Source: Circinella minor
Lineage: Eukaryota > Mucoromycota > Mucoromycetes > Mucorales > Lichtheimiaceae
Length of the DNA stretch: 12,301 bases
NCBI GenBank assembly: GCA_016758965.1
Contig: JAEPRB010000585.1
Location: 1 to 12,301, forward strand
Direction: 5' to 3'
Shown here: piece by piece, positions 1 to 8,070 of the stretch
Position numbering within the stretch: the stretch's first letter is position 1
Layout of the letters: each line of letters begins with the position of its first letter
Position numbers and translations under genes: made by a program
The notes under the pieces: generated by a model
What the model was told of the DNA's origin: nothing
The model's database searches: none
The model's input: the letters and a program-made list of their open reading frames with translations, nothing else

Positions 1-1018
1 TTTGTTTGGTCTGTGCTACCTTAATGGCTTCTGCAGCATTTTGCCGAATATTCTGTAACAGATTTATTTGTGTTTTTACTCTTTTGGTAAATTCCTTTTC
101 TGCCCATTCTAGGTCCTGAATATCATGTGTGTGTTCTTCCATAATTCTGTCGAAGGGTGTATGTGGATCGCGTCCATATAAAAGTTTAAATGGGGTATAT
201 TTTGTTGACGCCTGGTACATTGTGCGATATGCAAACGTAGCTGCAGGCAGGTACGAACACCAATCCGGTCTTTCTTCTAAAGGTCTCTTTTTCAAAATTG
301 CATTTAACGTTCTATTAATACGTTCTATGAGGCCGTTACTCCAGCTCGCGTAGTTGGAAATTCGTCGATGCTCTATATTGAATTGTTTACATACTTCACC
401 TACAATCTGATTTACGAATGGCTTTCCATTATCGGTTAAACAAACCTTCATTGTGGAATGTCGACATATGACATCTTCATATAAAAATAACGCCACTTCG
501 GTTGAATTGGCAAATCTTAATGCTCGAGTTTCAATATATTTAGTTAAGTAACACATTGCTACGATTATATAACGTGCGCCCATTCTTGAAATAGTGCAAT
601 GTTTTATATCCATTGATACAAATTCCCATGGTTGTGGTTGTACGGCTATGGGGAGTGATAATTCATTTTTTGTAGGTTTGCCTTGAGCTTGACAATATAT
701 ACATTGTTCAATGGCTTGTTGAATATCTGCTTTCATTCCTTCCCAATAATATTTGTTGACAATTTTAAGATAGGTATTGTGTAAGGCAAAGTGTCCTCCA
801 TAAGGGTGAAAATGGTAAGTCTATATTGCATTATCTGCCTGAGATTTGTTTAAGACTAGTTTGGGCCCTTGGTAGTGTCGACGATAAAGCCTGTCATTGT
901 CTATAAAATAATTTTTGCTCTGGCTATCAAGATAATGCTGTTGTTGTTTTGTAATACCCGGAGGATATTCAAGAGTGTCTAGAAAATAGGTTAAAATTTT
1001 GATTTTGGTAGATTCCAT
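1..1018 (-). pseudogene. Integrase domain of Gypsy pol (partial at window edge, one in-frame TAG)
   Basis: This part of pol would insert the retrotransposon cDNA into the genome. After a short N-terminal stretch there is an HHCC zinc-binding module: His residues around 814-791 (HFHPYGGH) and a CIYC pair near 703-692. The rve catalytic core follows, with Asp in SMDIK (codon 610-608), Asp in LTDNG (433-431) and Glu in GLIERINRTL (325-323). The last two are separated by exactly 35 residues, the classical D,D(35)E spacing. From 820 to the left edge there is no stop, so the core is intact. A TAG at 823-821 interrupts the frame just before the HHCC module, where a CAG codon would differ by one base. 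The frame is open back to about 1249. The ATG at 1018 is only the first Met and probably not a true start, since integrase is normally released from a polyprotein. Confidence 0.88.
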
Positions 1019-1268
1019 TGTTGAAACTTTAAGGATATTTTGTGCTTTGCGATGTGAACTATGTGAAATTGATCTGATATATTTGCGTGTATGAGAATAA
1101 AAGGGGATGTGTGTGAGAATTTTACTGATAGAAGTCCGCCTTGTTGATTTGATAATTTGTTGATTATATGTTAATTTGTTTATGTGTTGATGAGTTTTTC
1201 TATATATTTTTTTTGTACTACAAGCTTTTAATGACGTCCGGGATGCTGGTCAACTTAATTGAGTATGA
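1019..1268 (-). other. Degenerate RNase H-integrase linker with frame change at an A8 run
   Basis: The RNase H frame carries TAG codons at 1220-1218 and 1202-1200. The integrase frame, one base away, is open from 1249 downwards. The two frames could be joined at an A8 run at 1214-1207 (minus strand), since one base fewer there would put the upstream frame into the integrase frame. Translation of the integrase frame gives a basic, Lys/His/Ser-rich spacer with no recognised domain. A slippage indel in the homopolymer is the simplest reading. Programmed frameshifting is possible but not supported by anything else seen. Confidence 0.55.
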
Positions 1269-1613
1269 CTAATAACACAGTCTACTAAGAAAATCGGCAT
1301 TTGTATTTTCTTTTCCAGGCCGATATTTGATTTCAAATGAGTATTCTGATAAAATCGTTATCCATCTTGCTAATATTCCTTCAGGGCGGGGGCTGTTCAA
1401 AAGCCCGTGAAGACTAGAATGATCTGTTATTACGGTAAATGGTTTAGATAGAAGATATGGTCGTAATTTTTTTATTGCCCAAACAACGGCTAAACATTCA
1501 AGTTTAGAAATTCCATAATTCTTTTCACTTGGTGATAAAGCTCGGCTATCATATAGTATGACCTGATTTCTCCCATCATCTCCTTCTTGTTCTAAAACTA
1601 ATCCTAATCCTTC
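1269..1613 (-). pseudogene. RNase H domain of Gypsy pol
   Basis: This continues the RT frame after the TGA at 1616-1614 and reads to a TAG at 1271-1269. It would degrade the RNA strand of the RNA:DNA hybrid during reverse transcription. The first catalytic Asp lies in the ITDAS motif immediately before the TGA. The others are visible downstream: Glu in KLECLAVVWAIKKL, Asp in VITDHSSLHGLL and Asp in the terminal KENTNADFLSRL block, which is the standard end of Ty3/Gypsy RNase H. The domain is therefore complete except for the nonsense codon next to its first active-site residue. It gives no ATG-initiated ORF of its own, so ORF finders miss it. Beyond 1269 the same frame has two more TAG codons (1220-1218 and 1202-1200), with an A8 run between them, before the integrase frame takes over. 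Confidence 0.85.
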
Positions 1614-2867
1614 TCATGACGCGTCGGTAATAAGTATACATGGCTTGTTATAGTCTATCCGAGTGAGTATAGGGCTATTACACATGGCTGATTTTAATGT
1701 TTTAAATGCATTGATAGCTTCTGGGGTCCACATTATTTTTTTCGGATTGCCTTTAAGCATATCATATATAGGTCGTGATATTTTCGCATATGAATGTACA
1801 AATCGTTTATAATAATTGGTTAAACCGATGAAAGAACGAAGGCCTCGAGTATGTTGTGGTAGTGGAAAACCTTTCACCTTTTCTATTTTAGCGGGATCAG
1901 TATGAATTCCCCTTTTGTTGATAATAAATCCCAAAAATTTTATGGATGATGCATTAAATTTGCATTTCTTGGGGTTGAGTATAAGACCAGCTTTGCATAT
2001 GCAAGCGAATACTTTTGCTAAATCATGTACATGCTGAGATTGATCGGGAGAGTAAGTAAATAAGTCGTCGATATATACTACTGCGCATTTATTTAATAGT
2101 GCACGAAATGCAATATCTGAGAGCATTTGTGCACTTGCTGATGCATTAAGCATTCCCATCGGCATTCGGAGAAATTCAAATAAACCAAATTTGCAGGTGA
2201 AAGCGGACTTAGGAATAGAGTTCTTAGTGAGTTTTATGTTATAGTAAAATGATGCACAGTCGAGTGTGGAGAAAACCTTGGATTTATGTCCAATTGCATC
2301 TAATAGTTCATCAGCCCTTTGTGTGGTATATGGGCAAAATGGTTGAAGTGCATTTAGTTTTCTAAAATCAACTACAAGCCATAGATTTTGTGTAACTGGT
2401 TTGTTTGCTGTGGTCGACGAAGGAGTGTTCTTCTTGACTAGTAATATTGGCGAAGCCCATGGGCTTGATGAGGGTCTGATAATTCCCATCTTACAAAATC
2501 GATCTAGCTCTTTCTCTAAAAATTCCAACTCTATCGGACTCATTCTATATGGACGATGATGAATAGGAGGATGATTCCCTGTATTAATATCATGTTCTAA
2601 TAAATCGGTGCACCCTATAGTAGTTCCATCCCAGTCAAAGATATCTTGATAACGTTCTATAAGTGCAATGAATTCTGATTTCGATTCTTGATTGAGTTCA
2701 CTGATGTCAATTTGTTCAAGCTGACTCTTGGTAAGCGGTTTTCGATGATGAGGTGGGGGTCGATCATAATGTATACTTGTTTCTACAAATTCATAACCTT
2801 GATCATTGGTGGTAATAGGAATCATTTCGCCTAATTGTTCATTAATTTCAATATTATGATCCGTCAT
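1614..2867 (-). pseudogene. Reverse transcriptase domain of Gypsy pol
   Basis: RNA-directed DNA polymerase that would copy the element's RNA to cDNA inside the virus-like particle. Seen in order (residues from the Met at 2867): the entry block SPWASPILLVKK (135-146), VVDFRKLN (165-172), the first catalytic Asp in FSTLDCASFYY (Asp203), AFTCKFGLFEF followed by MPMGMLNAS (about 222-243), the YIDD box (265-268, at 2075-2064), FLGFIINKRGI and the thumb/connection block LRSFIGLTNYYKRF. These are the Ty3/Gypsy RT motifs in correct order. NLWLVVDFR has Trp where the family usually has Arg before the LVVD block, which one CGG-to-TGG change would explain. The Met at 2867 is the first in the frame after a TGA at 2894-2892; no separate initiation is implied. 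The ORF ends at TGA 1616-1614, at the first RNase H active-site motif. Confidence 0.93.
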
Positions 2868-2891
2868 TGTGGTGATATTGAATATTGATAC

Positions 2892-3302
2892 TCAGTAAGT
2901 TTTGTCAGATGGATGTAATATACCACCATATATGCTAATGTGTTTTGGTAAATTAATATTTGGCTCGAGGATGTAAGTATCAGTATTATTTAAGTGCGGT
3001 GATCTTGGAATATCAAACGTTCGATAATTTGCATTCGGAATCGTGGTTCTTAATTGTGATTTGATTAATATGTTATTCTTGTCCTTAATAAATTCTAGTG
3101 GTTGGATATTTTCGATGATTGGAAATAACAAGTCATCATTTTCCCATGATTTATCTGATGCCGATCCTTCATCATCTCCTTCGGATGAATACTCGCTTGT
3201 AGTTTCATCATCAGTGGAGGGTGGTTCACTTCCGCTTGATGATTCTTTGTCGGATGGAGGAAATATTTTATCCGGTGTTGGAGCAAACCAGGGTAAGTTA
3301 CT
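2892..3302 (-). pseudogene. Protease-RT linker of Gypsy pol, left of the MULE insertion
   Basis: This is the continuation of the same pol frame on the far side of the nested element. The first part (3302 to about 3145) encodes an acidic, Ser/Asp/Glu-rich stretch; the second part (3131-2892) encodes a less biased segment. Neither matches a named domain that I recognise. Such spacers between protease and RT are common in Gypsy polyproteins. The frame runs without a stop from the MULE boundary to TGA 2894-2892 (a CGA codon would differ by one base) and then into the RT segment. This continuity is the main evidence that protease at 8061-8342 and RT at 2867 once belonged to one ORF. Confidence 0.8.
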
Positions 3303-3312
3303 ATCTAATGAC
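3303..3312. repeat. Target-site duplication, left copy (ATCTAATGAC)
   Basis: The 10-bp ATCTAATGAC immediately precedes the left inverted repeat and is repeated exactly at 8061-8070, immediately after the right one. MULE transposases typically make duplications of 9-11 bp, so length and placement both fit. Confidence 0.97.
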
Positions 3313-3378
3313 GCAAAAATTGAATTTTGCGCAGAAAAATCCCAAATATGGAAGGAGCTAAGAATTGGGGGGAAGTTT

Positions 3379-3411
<33 letters not shown>

Positions 3412-4094
3412 CTTTCTTTTTTTTTTTTACAATAATAGTGATAAAGAAAAAAAATGGTATGTTAATTCGCTTCTTCATATTTATAAAGTGAAAGATCTAC
3501 TCTTAATAACGAATCTACAATTAGACTAATCAGTTCTTTTAGCTGATTGGCAGGTAAAACAATACGTGTGTTTTTGTTTAAGCTTAAAAGGATTGACTTT
3601 GACACGAGTGCTATTTTATTTTTCTTTCAAACGTCATATTAACAACATATTTTTATTACTTCAATTTAACATTATATAGTCATTCGCCTAATGAATTAAT
3701 AATCCCAAGTTTAATATTGATGGAAAAGGCACGCAATCAGTAAGTTGAATATGTTGAAATAGTGTATAACGCGCGTTATTCATATTATTACTAAAGACTT
3801 GCACGACACGCGTTGTATAGAATTTCCTCTTCAATGTTACAATTCCTTCCACGGATTTAAGTAATTATATAAACGATTTAACAATCAGATTTAAGCTGAT
3901 TTATATTCAAAGACGAAATCGGTGAGTTAACAGATAAAAAGTATATTTCAAGAAACAAAACTGGTCATAGAGACTTCCGTATAGCACAATAACAATTTGA
4001 TTAAAATAAAATACATGGATTTATACCGACCAGAAATATTAACTTGTATATTGTATGGAGAAGTCGGGCAATGGCTTAATATTAAGGAGAGAAA
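3313..4094 (+). repeat. MULE left terminal inverted repeat (782 bp)
   Basis: It is the reverse complement of 7252-8060. Base-by-base comparison finds two substitutions (G3775 against an A-equivalent at 7571; C3850 against a T-equivalent at 7496) and a 27-bp segment missing here near 3507. The internal partition of the T tract also differs, but its total length does not. The inner end is sharp: identity stops after GGAGAGAAA at 4094. Such repeats normally hold the transposase binding sites and often the promoter. Confidence 0.96.
3381..3428 (+). repeat. T-homopolymer tract in left TIR
   Basis: The tract is T31-C-TTT-C-T12, 48 bases in all, starting 68 bp from the element end. The right repeat holds its mirror with a different partition, T33-C-TTT-C-T10 read inwards, also 48 bases. 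Homopolymers this long are prone to assembly and sequencing error, so exact counts should be read with care. Confidence 0.9.
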
Positions 4095-4454
4095 GAAAAG
4101 TAGGAATCATATTCGGTAAAAGCATATATAGTAAAGGGGAGCGGCATAAATTCATGAAATATAAAGTATAAGAAAGAGACAAGTTAAGGCATAATAAAAT
4201 AAATAAGAAAGGACAAAAAGAAAACATAAGAAGCATATATAAATGATAAGGCATAAAACAAAATATAGACAAGCATAAAAAGATTAAAAAAGATATAGTG
4301 GAAAGTGGAGTATAAATAGAAAGAGAATGTGGCATAGTAAATAAATAAAAGTTATATAATGATATTGAGGGGAGTGGTTTTTAAGAATATAAAGTATATA
4401 TATATATATATATATAATCCAATAAGTAAATAATGATATAAAAATATAAAAGTA
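4095..4454. other. AT-rich stretch inside the MULE, 3' of the transposase gene, no gene
   Basis: About 360 bp lie between the inner edge of the left repeat and the transposase stop codon. The plus strand is strongly purine-biased (A/G) with many short ATA runs. An open frame on the minus strand at 4335-4039 is hydrophobic and Leu/Ser/Phe-rich, as expected from pyrimidine-rich AT DNA, and half overlaps the inverted repeat, so I do not call it. This segment presumably holds the 3' UTR and polyadenylation site. No clear signal could be assigned. Confidence 0.6.
4395..4416. repeat. (TA)11 microsatellite
   Basis: An uninterrupted run of eleven TA units lies just downstream of the transposase gene, inside the MULE. 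It is a simple repeat with likely length variation between copies. Confidence 0.9.
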
Positions 4455-7057
4455 CTAATAGTAACGGTTTTGATTGTTAGGATTAGTATTGCTGTTTTCA
4501 TGCCGTTTTAAAGTAGACCATGCACTACTAAGCTGTTCTGCTACTTTGTTGATATGTCTTGTAGCAGTTGGATCATAATTTGCATGGCTAACTTTGGTGA
4601 GTTGAGTGTTCAACTTCTCAGCTGATGTACTCAATCTAAGCAAGTATAATGTTATAAGATATAAGTTATTTTTTTTTTGAAAATAAAACGGTTGCCTCAA
4701 CAACTATGTTTAACAAACCTTTCCATTGCCAAAATAAGTGCATCTTCTGGATCGTCAACTCGATGTTCAGTAGCTTGTGCGATTAAAAGTGGATTTACCT
4801 GTCAAGATGTTCTATCCATTAAAGCAATTTTTTCAATTCTATTTACTAGGAACATATGCTTACACAGAGCACCACTTCTGACATGATCTGGACATGTACA
4901 TCCAATCATTGTGTCAGTTATTTCATTAACATATACTTCATAAAACTGCCCTGGTGTTGTGAATGACATAACTGTTATATGGTTGGAATGATGTGCAACA
5001 ATTAAACTTTGTGCATCATCCTCTATATATTGAATAATTGAGTAAATATATAAAACACTTTGTTGTCATACTATATAAACATGTACCTGAGTAACTGTAT
5101 GCAATACGTCGTCGTTGTCTTTCACTTTTATTCAGAACAACTGCACGAATGGAAAGTTGTGTTCTTATATGATCATCCATGATGTCACATAAAAGAATTT
5201 CGTATAAAACATAAACAAGAACATCAACCCTTTGTTTTTTTAATGTTGACAGGTAAACTTCCTTCAACATACGGTGGTAGGATTCTTGCATATTATTAGT
5301 ATCTATAAGCATATTTTGCTATATATATAATATTAAAAAACACAATTTTTGCAAATGAAATTACTAATAAAAATAATACTTACATGACGCCAAGCATTTG
5401 CCCAGCTCTCCTTTTTCACCAAATATTCTCGGTCAAAATAATCTAATAAACTCAGTTCCATCCCAACCATCTTCAACCTGACACCATAATTCAAAATCTT
5501 CATAGGAATAATTGAAGTCATCTATTGTTTCTGCTTTCATCATCGCTATCATTGCTTCAAAACCTTCATTTCGACGTATCTTTTTCTCATCTATTGTTTT
5601 TTGTACATCAGGAGTAGAAGTAACCTTTGATGCAATTTTTTTTTTCCAAGCACGGAGGATATGCCAATGGCATAATAAAATTTGGCAAGAATCACCTAAT
5701 GCTTTACGAATTGCAAGGATCTCAGTATCTGAATTATCAATCATCATCTTGACAGGGCGAAATCCACGATTTTCATGAAGCCATTTAAGCCAATGCTCAA
5801 CTGGTTGATGGGCTTCAGAGTTGGTAATCATCCAACAAAATGGAGCCCCTTTTCCAGTTGTATCACTTCTTGCAACAAGTGTATAAAGGAAACATCGTTC
5901 CCGATCATATCCAACACATGTACCATGAGTTGAATCAAGGCACACAACACGACTGTTTTCACGTAAAAGCTATATATAGGTATAAGTATATAAAATAAAA
6001 AGCAAAAAAAAATTTAAAAATGCTCAACATACATTAATTTGCCAATTAGACATAAATGCAAAAAAAAACATGCCATCTTGAATCGAATCCATATTCTCAT
6101 ATAGACAATAATCTCCTTTTTCAACAATAAAAGATTTCCACTTTACAAGGCTCTCACCCATATCCGAATCACGGTAAGCTCTTTTTTGTAGCGATTGAGT
6201 CATCAAATAATAAACTTCTTGGTATGTGATTCGCAAAACATTTGGAATTTCAGCAGTATTACCTGTAAGAATTTTTTCTAATATTTCACGGTCAACACGT
6301 AACATATGTTTGATATTTTGCCAATCTAAATTTTGATCAACAAGATCACTAAGAGTTTTTTTTACTGAACGCGAAATAGGTGCTGAAACCAAGTCGTCAA
6401 TTGAACCAGGAATATGACCGGTGTGCTGGCAGTCATATGTTACTGATACTATTCCAGGACGGCTAGAAGTGCCTTTCACCTTAATAGATGCTGTACATCC
6501 ACAAGGAATATTATCGTGGTGTCGATTATCAGTATCAGATATAGGAGCTGGTGTGCGATGGCGATGGCATTGATATACCTAAGAAAAATATATATAATCC
6601 ATTTTTATTATATTGCGAAACTACATATAAAAAAATATAAAACGCAACGTGTTATTTCTTTATTAAATAGTAGAAATAGTACCTCCATAAAGGTACATGT
6701 CGTAGGACGACCACGTTTATTATTTTCGCGTGGCACATATTGTTGAAAAACAATATTTGTTTGTTGCTGGGATGCTGTAATATGTTGATCAGCATCTTTA
6801 TGGGCACCATGCTTATTACAATATTCAATATTACGGTTTATGCAATATTCATTTGTTCGGTTATAAAACTTAAGTCCAAGACAGTCCTCTTCATCTTTAA
6901 TCCATTGTTCATATTGCGATCGATACTTTTCTACTGTTACAATAGGAGATACAGGAACGACGGGAGCAACTGGGCCTGTATGTTGTTCTTTCAATAGGTT
7001 GATAGCCTGTGCAATAACAGAAGAAACGTTCGTGATGGTCATGCTTTGGGTAGACAT
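4455..7057 (-). pseudogene. MULE transposase, six exons, FAR1/WRKY-GCM-like finger + DDE core + SWIM finger; frameshift and premature TGA
   Basis: This enzyme would cut the inverted-repeat ends and integrate the element. Exons: 7057-6683, 6578-6033, 5969-5384, 5318-5087, 5022-4719, 4635-4455. Introns of 104, 63, 65, 64 and 83 nt have GT...AG ends (donors gtacta, gtatgt, gtaagt, gtacat, gtttgt; acceptors ttcttag, tatatag, gcttag), and phases close to about 740 codons. N-terminal finger: C129, C151/C153, H177, H180 (FAR1/WRKY-GCM-like). Core: Asp319 in VCLDSTHG, Asp385 in MMIDNSD, then LCHWHILRAW with a CxxH pair (C407, H410). The likely catalytic Glu is E514 in NNMQESYHR, by analogy with FAR1/FHY3-type MULEs. 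A SWIM finger lies at C621-x-C623...C633-x-H635. Two lesions: one extra base near 5444, after which the WDGTEF frame ends and the DYFDREYL frame begins, and TGA at 4804-4802 (codon 653), after which coding-like sequence continues. Start chosen at the Met of MSTQSM; the Met at 7132 adds only a Phe-rich leader. Confidence 0.92.
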
Positions 7058-7251
7058 TGGTGGTAGTAAAAAAAAAGAAATATTATAGCAGATGTAAAAT
7101 ATTCGAAAGTAAAGAAAAAAGAAGCACATCATATATAAGGATCATTTAAATTTATATTCGATATTAGGTATATCTTCTCCTATTTTTATTGTCATTATCC
7201 TCTTTCCCCTTTATCTCACAGTACGCTCAAAAGACTTTCTAACCACTCCTA
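7058..7251 (-). promoter_or_regulatory. 5' flank and probable core promoter of the MULE transposase
   Basis: This 194-bp unique segment lies between the inner edge of the right inverted repeat and the transposase ATG. On the minus strand it contains a TATATAT-type sequence at about 7137-7131, 75 bp before the ATG, followed by a pyrimidine-rich stretch (cttcttttttctttac), a common layout for fungal core promoters and start regions. The assignment rests on position and base composition only. Part of the promoter may lie in the inverted repeat. Confidence 0.45.
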
Positions 7252-7959
7252 TTTCTCTCCTTAATATTAAGCCATTGCCCGACTTCTCCATACAATATAC
7301 AAGTTAATATTTCTGGTCGGTATAAATCCATGTATTTTATTTTAATCAAATTGTTATTGTGCTATACGGAAGTCTCTATGACCAGTTTTGTTTCTTGAAA
7401 TATACTTTTTATCTGTTAACTCACCGATTTCGTCTTTGAATATAAATCAGCTTAAATCTGATTGTTAAATCGTTTATATAATTACTTAAATCCGTAGAAG
7501 GAATTGTAACATTGAAGAGGAAATTCTATACAACGCGTGTCGTGCAAGTCTTTAGTAATAATATGAATAATGCGCGTTATACACTATTTCAACATATTCA
7601 ACTTACTGATTGCGTGCCTTTTCCATCAATATTAAACTTGGGATTATTAATTCATTAGGCGAATGACTATATAATGTTAAATTGAAGTAATAAAAATATG
7701 TTGTTAATATGACGTTTGAAAGAAAAATAAAATAGCACTCGTGTCAAAGTCAATCCTTTTAAGCTTAAACAAAAACACACGTATTGTTTTACCTGCCAAT
7801 CAGCTAAAAGAACTGATTAGTCTAATTGTAGATTAAAAGGAAATTAGAACATTAGTATTACCGTTATTAAGAGTAGATCTTTCACTTTATAAATATGAAG
7901 AAGCGAATTAACATACCATTTTTTTTCTTTATCACTATTATTGTAAAAAAAAAAGAAAG

Positions 7960-7994
<35 letters not shown>

Positions 7995-8060
7995 AAACTT
8001 CCCCCCAATTCTTAGCTCCTTCCATATTTGGGATTTTTCTGCGCAAAATTCAATTTTTGC
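7252..8060 (-). repeat. MULE right terminal inverted repeat (809 bp)
   Basis: It is the inverted partner of 3313-4094. It carries 27 bp near 7828-7857 that the left copy lacks, which accounts for the whole length difference. The A tract at 7945-7992 (A10-G-AAA-G-A33) mirrors the T tract on the left. The outermost bases, ...CAATTTTTGC, abut the right copy of the target duplication. Confidence 0.96.
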
Positions 8061-8070
8061 ATCTAATGAC
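8061..8070. repeat. Target-site duplication, right copy (ATCTAATGAC)
   Basis: It is an exact copy of 3303-3312, directly abutting the right end of the MULE. It lies within the Gypsy protease frame (minus-strand codons for ...KSLD). Confidence 0.97.

Larger units (their letters stand above)
3313..8060 (-). mobile_element. Mutator-like DNA transposon (MULE) with long terminal inverted repeats, complete copy
   Basis: This is a 4748-bp element bounded by near-identical inverted repeats of 782 bp (left) and 809 bp (right) and by a perfect 10-bp target duplication. It holds one gene, a six-exon MULE-type transposase on the minus strand, and no cargo gene that I can see. Ends begin GCAAAAATTG and carry a long T/A homopolymer 68 bp inside each terminus. 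Discounting the element plus one copy of the duplication (4758 bp, a multiple of three) rejoins the Gypsy protease and linker in one frame, which proves the insertion boundaries independently. The repeats differ by two transitions, one 27-bp indel and slippage in the T tract, which indicates recent insertion. Confidence 0.96.

Noticed and set aside
129..353. Plus-strand 74-residue ORF at the left edge
   Set aside because: It is antisense to the integrase catalytic core, which has the expected D,D(35)E residues on the minus strand.
3043..3435. Plus-strand ORF running from the Gypsy linker into the left TIR and a Phe-rich tail
   Set aside because: It is antisense to the pol linker and then reads the TIR and T tract by chance. 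The same TIR-encoded residues appear in the minus-strand frame at 8303-7938 because the repeats are inverted copies.
4039..4335. 98-residue hydrophobic, Leu/Ser/Phe-rich ORF on the minus strand inside the MULE, resembling a membrane protein
   Set aside because: It half overlaps the inverted repeat, its composition is explained by pyrimidine-rich AT DNA on that strand, and it has no family motif.
6516..6997. Plus-strand ORFs opposite transposase exons 1 and 2
   Set aside because: The minus strand here encodes the zinc-finger part of the transposase with valid splice sites; the plus-strand frames are its shadows.
7938..8060. TIR-encoded extension of the protease frame
   Set aside because: It is a fortuitous read-through of the protease frame into the MULE end, ending in poly-Phe from the A/T tract. 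It was created by insertion and is not a designed fusion.
3313..8060. Two long inverted repeats as a satellite, CRISPR-like or virophage/virus-end structure
   Set aside because: The 10-bp duplication and the MULE transposase explain them fully; there are no spaced direct repeats and no capsid, polymerase or packaging genes.
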